Positions 57,377-64,000 of a stretch of DNA of 64,000 nucleotides are shown piece after piece. The notes below the pieces were generated by a model that saw nothing but the letters and a program-made list of their open reading frames with translations, made no database searches and had not been told where the DNA came from. The DNA lies in assembly GCA_958298945.1 (NCBI GenBank), contig OY282607.1, positions 34,691,000 to 34,754,999 of the forward strand. The letters run 5' to 3'. The stretch is from Atherix ibis. Its lineage: Eukaryota; Arthropoda; Insecta; Diptera; Athericidae. The position numbers and the translations under genes were made by a program. Position 1 is the stretch's first letter; every line of letters starts with the position of its first letter.

Positions 57377-58662
57377 TTGGGTTGGTGCAAAAGTTATAAC
57401 GGTTTTTTATGATCCCAGGTAAAAAAATTTTTTCTTCGGAAATGATGAATAGTATCTTTTTTTAAATGATAACATTATATAAAGGATGCTTTGCCTCAAC
57501 TTTCTATTCAGTTTTGGCCTGGTCAGAGTACAGTGAAGAGCCCTTGTATTTTTTCAAAATGTCGGTCGATAAAGTGCATTTACGTCATTATTTACTTTAT
57601 GAATTCCGTAAAGACAATACCGCGAGTGTGGCAACCAAAAACATTTGCGAAGTGTATGGAGCAGATGTCATCAAAGTTCGGCAGGCACAAAGATGGTTTA
57701 CAAAATTCCGATCTGGGGATTTTTCACTAATTGATAAACCACGTACCGGGCGGCCATTGAAGTCTGATGAGGACAAGTTAAAAGTCATTATTGACACCAA
57801 TCCACGTCTAACCACCAGGGAGATCGCGTCGATGATGGGAGTCAACCATACAACCGTATTAAGGCATTTGAAGCGTATGGGGATGGTTTCGCGGTACGAC
57901 GTTTGGATACCTCATCAATTGTCGGCTGCCAATTTATTGGATCGTGTTTCAACGTGCGTTGCTTTGAGTGCGAGACAAAAACATGAACCTTTTTTGCATC
58001 GTTTGGAAACGGGAGATGAGAAATGGGTCGTGTACAACAACGTGACAAGAAAAAGACATTGGGCTATACCTGGACAAGCTCCATTAACAACTTCGAAAGC
58101 CGAAATCCATCAAAAAAAAATTATGCTTTGTGTTTGGTGGGATTGCAAGGGTATTGTGTATTTTGAACTCTTGGAACGCAATCAGACAATTACAGCAGAA
58201 CGATATTGTCAGCAATTATCCAAATTGAACATCGCCCTTCAAAAGGATAGACCAGAATTTGTAAACAGAAAAGAGGTAGTGTTTCATCACGACAACGCGT
58301 GACCACATGTGGCTATGATGCCCCAACACAAGCTGAATGAGTTGAATTGGGATGTTATCAAGCATCCACCGTATTCTCCAGATCTTGCTCCTTCCGATTT
58401 TCATTTATTCCGATCACTGCAAAATTTTTTAAATGACAAAAAATTTGATACAATAGAGCAGGTAAAAACATCCCTTACTACATTTATCGTATCAAAATCT
58501 AAGGAATTTTACACTAATGGTATTAATAAGTTGATAGAAAGATGGGAGGAGGTTATAAGAACGGATGGAAATTATATAATTGATTAAATAAATAATACAA
58601 ATTAAAAAAAAAAAGTTTAATTGTATATGTAAAAAAACGTCATTACTTTTGCACCAACCCAA
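57377..58662 (+). mobile_element. Mariner family E
   Basis: This 1286-bp element is flanked by TA at 57375-57376 and 58663-58664. Its ITRs begin TTGGGTTGGTGCAAAAGT, the tip shared by mariners of the cecropia-like lineage (human Hsmar1 has a similar tip). It lies about 500 bp beyond Ipk1, in the gap between the two convergent host genes. The transposase gene is on the + strand with a single nonsense codon. Confidence 0.95.
57559..58587 (+). pseudogene. Mariner E transposase, one internal stop
   Basis: The likely start is the ATG at 57559 (MSVDKVHLRHYLLYEF); the longer open frame upstream has no family resemblance. Helix-turn-helix motifs, a GRPLKSD linker, VWIPHQLS, the first Asp (LETGDEKWVVYNN), WWDCKGIVYFELL and the second Asp (FHHDNA) are all present. 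The frame is then closed by TGA at 58300-58302, where related proteins have Arg (DNARPH). It resumes in the same frame with PHVAMM and YSPDLAPSDFHLF, placing the third Asp 34 residues after the second. It ends with GINKLIERWEE, the usual C-terminal block. Without the stop it would be about 342 aa. This is the least damaged of the inactive copies. Confidence 0.95.
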
Positions 58663-58664
58663 TA

Positions 58665-59301
58665 TTTTATTCAAAATACCTCCCCCTTCCCCTTATAATA
58701 GGGTATACATATGTTAAGAAAATTACTTTTAAAAATTAATTTTTCGAAAAGTGAACTGGAAATGCTACAAATTTTGTGGTTCTGGTCTTTTTTTACTCTT
58801 TATATAGAATTTTTATTTTATTTGAAACTTGAAAAAATGGCCTTTTACTGTAGAAGCTTTAAAAACAATTTTCAAACAAATATTTGAATAATTTTATTAT
58901 ACAAAATAGTAAATTATTTCTAAAAATTATAACTCTGACGAAATTTGTATTGTAATTATTTGTTTTTCGTGGAGTACTATGCAGTATTTAATGGAAAAAT
59001 AGAAATTATTTCCTTTTGTGAAAAATTAGTTCCTGCTACAAAATCGTAACGTTAAAAGGTTTACTCGAAAAAAATAAAATTTCACACTATGAAAATGATG
59101 AAAAGCATTTAAAACTAAATGGTTTATATTAAGCTACAATCTTCAAAAAGAAATCCACAATCTTTGTCAAAAATTTGATTTATATTTAAACAGAAATTTA
59201 AGAACACTTTTTCGTTTATAAAAATAAAATTAATATTTTGTTTCAACAAATTAAATTTTTACATTTTTAATAAAGTCACAAAAATAATTTGTAATTGTTA
59301 C
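58665..59301. other. Spacer between mariner E and the Cib2 stop
   Basis: AT-rich DNA forming the 3' flank of the - strand gene. On the - strand an ATTAAA (59266-59271) lies 31 bp past the stop codon and could serve as a variant polyadenylation signal. Confidence 0.45.
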
Positions 59302-60599
59302 TTATATACGAATATGAAATGTTGTAAGAAAATCAGGTGCACGTAATATGACATGTTCAAATTCTATAAAGGATAATTTTCCATCGCCATCAACATCAGC
59401 TTCTTCGATAACTTTTTCTGCAATTTGCTGATGCTCCTCTGGTGTTAGTTCATTTTTAGTCATAGCAACTAGGACTTGTTTTAAATCCGATTGTCCAATA
59501 AAACCATCTTTGTCGAAATCTGTTATGGACAAATAAAAAAAATAAAAAACAAAAAGTATTAAATGAGAAAATGTTGAAAAAAAAAATTATTTGTTTAAGA
59601 AATACGAGTGCAATAGTGTCCTTTCGAACAAAAAATACAGGAATTACCATAAATTTTGAAAGCGTAGAATACTTTTATGTCTCTTGGTGCCTGTTCACTA
59701 AACACGGAGAGAAAATCGAGAAAATCCTCAAATGTTAAATCACCGTCACCATCACGGGAGAACGCTTCACAGATCCTTCGTCGAAAAGGATTTTCTCGTA
59801 GTTCGGGCAACTTTTCGATGCATTCGCTTGGAATCCGGACACTTGATGCTTGTCCTTCGGTCATTTGGCGAGGCACCAAATCGGGTCGTATTTCACGGTA
59901 ACGTTTGTGAACTCTTTATCGTAAATTGTGCAACGGGGTGGACATGTCCATAGATTTACCCCGAATGTACATGTACATATATTGATGCATATACGAAGGC
60001 GTAGAGGAAGAAATTGACGTAGAGGCAGAAAAGTCCATTTCGGAAAGAGAAGAAAAATTTCCAAATAAAAATCAAATTGAGTTCTGCTTGCAATGTCTTC
60101 GAAGAAAAGTGGAATGGAAATAACAATGGCGTTGTTCGGTTAGCGAGAACAACAAACAATTCGATTTATTTACACAATGTAGCATCCGTGTTCGCGTTAT
60201 CAGTAGTTGTCATCGCCAACCGTGCATATACCACTCTAAAGTTAATTTACCGTAAAATATCCTTTCGTGTAAAAAATGTGCAATCCTAGAAAATTGTTGG
60301 ATTGCGTCCAGTTTCGGGTGAAATAAGGTTCCATAGATTCGGGCACAGAAAGTCAGCGCCCCACCGCCCAGCATTATAGCAAATATTGCGAAATTAAATA
60401 TACGTGGAGTACGTCGTCAATAGAGCATTATTGATGGTAGATAAGGCAGCAACAGTCGGAGAAGAGTCCATGGCAATAGTAAATAGGATATTTTTTTCGT
60501 TGAACAAAAATTTCACATTGTAACATGAAAAGAATTCGTAATATTTACCTGATAATCGTCTAACTGTTGTTCCGTAAAAGTCACCACTTTGTTACCCAT
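59302..60599 (-). CDS. Cib2: Calcium- and integrin-binding protein 2, four coding exons
   Basis: This encodes a small EF-hand protein of the CIB family, which in animals binds Ca2+ and integrin tails and, for CIB2, mechanotransduction channels. Coding exons on the - strand: 60599-60549, 60285-60251, 59913-59648, 59519-59302. All introns are GT-AG with matching phases, giving 189 codons (vertebrate CIB2 is about 187). The protein starts [17 protein letters not shown], and the MGNK start fits N-myristoylation. Exon 2 is only 35 bp ([11 protein letters not shown]). The middle contains [12 protein letters not shown] and a degenerate EF-hand 2 (around 81-93). EF-hand 3 is [12 protein letters not shown] (118-129), with Asp in the last loop position as usual in CIBs. 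EF-hand 4 is [12 protein letters not shown] (159-170). The end [12 protein letters not shown] is the conserved CIB C-terminus. No damage is seen. Confidence 0.96.
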
Positions 60600-61565
60600 T
60601 TTTGGATCTTAGTATCAAAAGAGCATTTACAATTCACTATTGAAAAAGTATATTTTAGGAAAACTACTTAAACGTCTTGTGTAGAATGAACAACGTCAAG
60701 AACTCTACTGAGCACGGTCATCTTTGTACGTTATGTTGTCTGTAAGGTGTGTCATTGTGCTGAGCCCAATAACTACCCCATTTAAGGAATAGTGATAGTC
60801 ACATGGTTATGGTTAAATGTTCGAGTGTAGGGAGTGCCCATTATAATAGGATTTTTTTCGTTGAATATTCTTTGCTTGCGCCTTTCAACTAAATTATTGC
60901 TTTTTTCTTTTTCTATCTTTTTGTTTATGGCGTTCAATATTTGTCGGTCTCCTTTCCTCATCATAGTTTTTCCGTCTATCAAATAAATTCAGCACTAAAA
61001 CTATATCCTTGGTAGTATGTTTTTTCATCTCCGTTTTATTATATCACAATTAATTTGCCCTTCATGGGTGCGCTTAATAAAATATCCTGCAGAGTGCAGA
61101 CATATGCTCTTCGTTTCTTTTCAGTAAATGAATAATTGATATTCATTAAGAGAAATTGTTTTTAATTTTTATTTACTCTACAAAGAAAGCACTTTTAACT
61201 TTACTTTAGAAAGTTTGCAAATTTATTTCCCATATTTAAAAAAAAACACATTTAAGAAAATAGTATAGTGGGTGAATAATTTTTTTTCAAGAAAAGTTAT
61301 ATAGATAAAAAGAGTTAATTTTTATTATCGAAAAGTTATAATTGACTTACTCGTTAAATTTGTTGCGTATAGTATTTTTGGCAACTTATGTTTTCATCAG
61401 CAACCATTTTTTTAAAGCAACCCACACTACCTAAAGTCGCTATTAAAAACTGTTGAAAATGATAATTTTTGGGATGATTTTTTGGTAGATCAACGCAGTC
61501 GCACAAGGGCTAATGTATTTTTGAAATTTTGAACTGGCAGTCTCCTAAAACCTATCTTCTTACCA
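60600..61565. other. Cib2 upstream region with an unassigned frame
   Basis: This holds the presumed 5' UTR and promoter of the - strand Cib2 gene. No TATA box stands out. On the same strand, 60982-60782 is a 66-codon frame lacking an ATG at its start (first ATG 60961-60959). It is Lys/Arg/Asn-rich, ends TRTFNHNHVTITIP and matches nothing I recognise. The rest is AT-rich. Confidence 0.4.
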
Positions 61566-62035
61566 GTCTGACCTACTCTGAAATTGAAGATCGGGGCTCA
61601 TATTCAACCCGTCTTGTGTTGAGAAATATTTCCGAAGTGAATATGTTTACTTTTAATTTTTTGAGCGGGTAGTTTTCTTATTGGAGGTTTGATGAAAACC
61701 CAAAGCAATTTTGTTTCGACAGTTTGGCCTGATTTTATATTGAAGTTGAAGGCACGTGCCGATCCTGTTTTGTATTGAAAAAAATTGATAACGGTCTCCA
61801 AGTTAATTTGTTAACATTTGAAATTTTTTACAGAAAATCCAAAGAAAAAAGCTCCCGTCTCGCTTGTCTAACTTGGTCTCAAATTGAAGATAAAAGCTCG
61901 TATTCGTCCCGCTTTCAGTTTAAAAGAATTTACATAGTTTCAAAGTGGATTTGTTAAATTTTTCAATTTCAGTTCTAAATCAAAGGTGAAAGCATATACC
62001 AAGCCCATTTTGTGTTGAAAAACACTTTCCCAACA
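61566..62035. repeat. Diverged tandem array, about four units
   Basis: Four degraded units begin at about 61566, 61720, 61865 and 61971, spaced roughly 154, 145 and 106 bp. The shared core is a TTGAAG(A/T)T word, then a CTCGTAT/CACGTGC-like word, then GA/GT-CC, then TTTTGTGTTGAAAA, followed in units 2 and 3 by AAGT(T/G)(A/G)ATTTGTTAA. It looks like the remnant of an old satellite-like array, ending about 20 bp before mariner F. Confidence 0.6.
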
Positions 62036-62056
62036 ATTGAGTAGTTTTTGTTAGTA

Positions 62057-63031
62057 TTAGTTAGTCGAAAAAGTTCGTGGCGTTTTCCGACAGATATACT
62101 TAAAAGCATATAACTTAGTAGTTACTAGTCAGATTACATCAATATTTGACACGCTTTTGAAAGGTGGCACATGAAGCTTTGTGTAGCGAAAAGTTTTATT
62201 GAATACGGCATAGTGTATAAAAAAGCTTATGAATCAAACCATTTAACCCATTGTTAAACCGAGCCCAAAATAAACTCGATGTTTGGGTTGGATGCCTTAT
62301 GAGTTGAGTAGACCATGGAAACATATAGATGTATGCCGATCACGGCCAATAAGGTTATGGCAAGCTTATGGTGGGACTGGAAGAGAATTGTTGATTATGA
62401 ACTACTATCGTTCGATCAAACTGTTAACTCGGTACTGTACTGTGAGCAACTCGAGAGATTACGCCAAGCGATTGAGAGAAAATGGTCATTATTGATCAAT
62501 AAGAAGGGTGTCGTTTTCCACCATAACAACGTCCACTCATCGTGGATGAATTAATTAACAGAGCTTGGGTGGGAAGTTTTGATGCAGAACGTATAGCTCA
62601 GACGTAGAAGTCTTAGACTACCACTTTTTTCGAAGAAACCACCGAAGTTCTATACTAATGGAGTCATGGCGTTGCCCGAAAAATGGCGATACATTATCCG
62701 ATAATAATGAAGAAGATTTGGTTTGAATTTTTCGACTAATTACTATTTTTCGATTATCGCTCCTCGAAACAAAACATCTAATATTGGTATTTAAAAAATT
62801 AAATAATATTACAATATTGGAATAAAGTTGCAAAGTGTTTCGTAGATATTTTTATTTATTTTAGATTCTTTCTAGATTTACTATTTAATTTTTAGATTGA
62901 AATTTAAAATTTTTATTTTAAATCGATAATATTGGAGAATTTTTAGTATGAATTTTATATTGATTTTAACACTCCGATTTAAGCGCATCTATTTTACTCA
63001 AAAAACACCACGAACTTTTTCGACTAACCAA
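62057..63031 (+). mobile_element. Mariner family F, internally deleted and decayed
   Basis: This 975-bp element is flanked by TA at 62055-62056 and 63032-63033, with ITRs beginning TT(A/G)GTTAGTCGAAAAAGTTC (26 bp). It is about 300 bp shorter than a full mariner. The + strand keeps only the middle of the transposase: KVMASLWWDWKRIVDYELL, then RQAIERKW and VVFHHNNVH. In that last block the second catalytic Asp has become Asn. A frameshifted FYTNGVMALPEKW trace lies near the end (about 62645-62690). The N-terminal DNA-binding region and the YSPDLAP block are lost. Confidence 0.92.
62315..62554 (+). pseudogene. Mariner F transposase core fragment
   Basis: This 79-codon frame holds the WWDWKRIVDYELL block and FHHNNVHSS. 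It corresponds to the segment between the first and second catalytic acids of a mariner transposase, with Asn in place of the second Asp. Stops follow immediately. There is no flanking DNA-binding domain. Confidence 0.85.
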
Positions 63032-63033
63032 TA

Positions 63034-64000
63034 ATTAAAATATAACTGATATTTTTCCTAATGGGTTCCAATTTATTTTGAGATCTTACCTGCATAAGTA
63101 TTTTGGGCTATAAGTAATTTTATGGCATAACGTTTAACTTAACGTTACAATATTACAAAAATCGGGGAGATTCATATTTCAAAGAAAAGGACTAAATACA
63201 GAATTAAAAATATAATATGTGGAAAAATTCATTTTTTCTTTTTACTATTTTCTACATGTATTTTATACCTTTTATCGTTTATTTTATAATTAATATTATA
63301 TTATCGTATACGGAATGGATCATTATTAATTTTATATTATATAATAATTTTTTTCTTGTTATATATATATATTTTTATGTTGTATTTAATTAAATTTTTG
63401 TTACATCTTATTTGCTGTTCATTGTTTTTTTTTTTTAATATTTTTTTAGGTGTATACAATTTTGTTTAAATGTATTATAATAATTTTTTCTCTATTTAAT
63501 TATTAAATATTAAAATTTATTTTTTAGTTCAGCTGTATTTACGTGGCTGTGTCAATTTTTAACACCCTTTTTTTTATATATATACCTTCATTTTTATTTA
63601 ATATGTTACTACGTTTATTACAGATATTATACCATGTACGTACGTATATTAAAAATCCGAATTGGCTAAGATTGAGATATTAAAATAGGATATTCCAAAG
63701 AATGTATGTGTATTACTCTTAAAAAAAGCCCTTAGATTTTCTCTATGTATTCATTTAATCGTATTTATATGTAAATATATTTATACGTACATACTTGAAA
63801 TATTTTATATATTGTAATATTCTTGTTCGTTTTTAAACTACATAAATATATAAACGTATTTATTTATAGTATGATCATTATTTTAATGTATTTTTTTGTT
63901 GTTGTCATATTTTTATACTATTTTTATATTAATTATTCGTATACCTATACATATACACATATATTTATATATGTATGTAATCATATATATAAAGTATGTA
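63034..64000. other. Very AT-rich noncoding end of window
   Basis: The sequence is rich in TATATA runs and TACGTACGTA/TACATATGTA words, with no gene or element recognised up to the window edge. Confidence 0.6.

Noticed and set aside
59456..60159. Alternative frames on both strands within Cib2 introns and exons
   Set aside because: Only the four-exon chain gives the CIB sequence with correct GT-AG junctions. The others run through introns.
60782..60982. 66-codon - strand frame upstream of Cib2 as an extra Cib2 exon
   Set aside because: Cib2 is complete from its MGNK start. The frame lacks an initiating ATG at its start and ends in its own stop well before exon 1.
1..64000. CRISPR arrays, tRNA or rRNA genes, prokaryotic operons
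   Set aside because: No regularly spaced identical repeats, no tRNA-like box A/B pairs noticed by eye, and clear spliceosomal introns. A covariance-model scan could still reveal a tRNA that I missed.

Overview
This window is eukaryotic nuclear DNA from an insect, most likely a fly. It is extremely AT-rich, has spliced genes with short GT-AG introns, and is crowded with mariner and LINE remnants. The species cannot be named from the sequence alone. Two host genes can be reconstructed exon by exon, both in the last 12 kb. One is an inositol-pentakisphosphate 2-kinase gene (Ipk1/Ippk type; + strand, nine coding exons, 52186-56878, 421 codons). The other is a CIB2-type calcium- and integrin-binding EF-hand gene (- strand, four coding exons, 59302-60599, 189 codons). 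They converge tail to tail. One mariner sits inside Ipk1 intron 6 and another lies between the two genes.

The first 52 kb is mostly AT-rich noncoding DNA holding a transposon graveyard. Six mariner families with distinct terminal inverted repeats (ITRs) are delimited by their ITRs and TA target duplications. They are: A, three copies at 11233-11798, 28806-30044 and 45347-46559; B, 23616-24909; C, 31590-32845; D, 53978-55238; E, 57377-58662; F, 62057-63031. Only B keeps an uninterrupted 350-aa transposase with all three catalytic Asp residues in DD34D spacing. The others carry different lesions: internal deletions, nonsense codons, or loss of a catalytic Asp. Older DNA transposons are visible as protein traces: a mariner at 33.7-34.1 kb, a DUF4817-type Tc1/mariner relative at 30.7-31.1 kb, and a pogo/Tigger element at 39.2-39.9 kb.

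The LINE content falls into three groups. A young 5'-truncated R1-like element (36215-38137) has a 12-bp target-site duplication and a long RT reading frame. It lies inside an older jockey-like copy (35870-36214 plus 38150-38560), and a diverged relative of that copy lies at 44750-45320, next to mariner A3. Further jockey-like remnants lie at 7.6-7.9, 11.9-12.7, 25.1-25.6 and 30.3-30.65 kb. A separate LINE 3' end with a short ATG-repeat tail lies at 4973-5325. Other structure includes perfect hairpins (13744-13799, 23247-23305), a diverged array at 61.6-62.0 kb, a 15-G run at 42.66 kb, a possible solo LTR at 33.1-33.5 kb, and a coding-like island at 16.8-17.7 kb whose identity I could not establish. 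I saw no tRNA, rRNA or CRISPR array, and no clear new multi-gene system.
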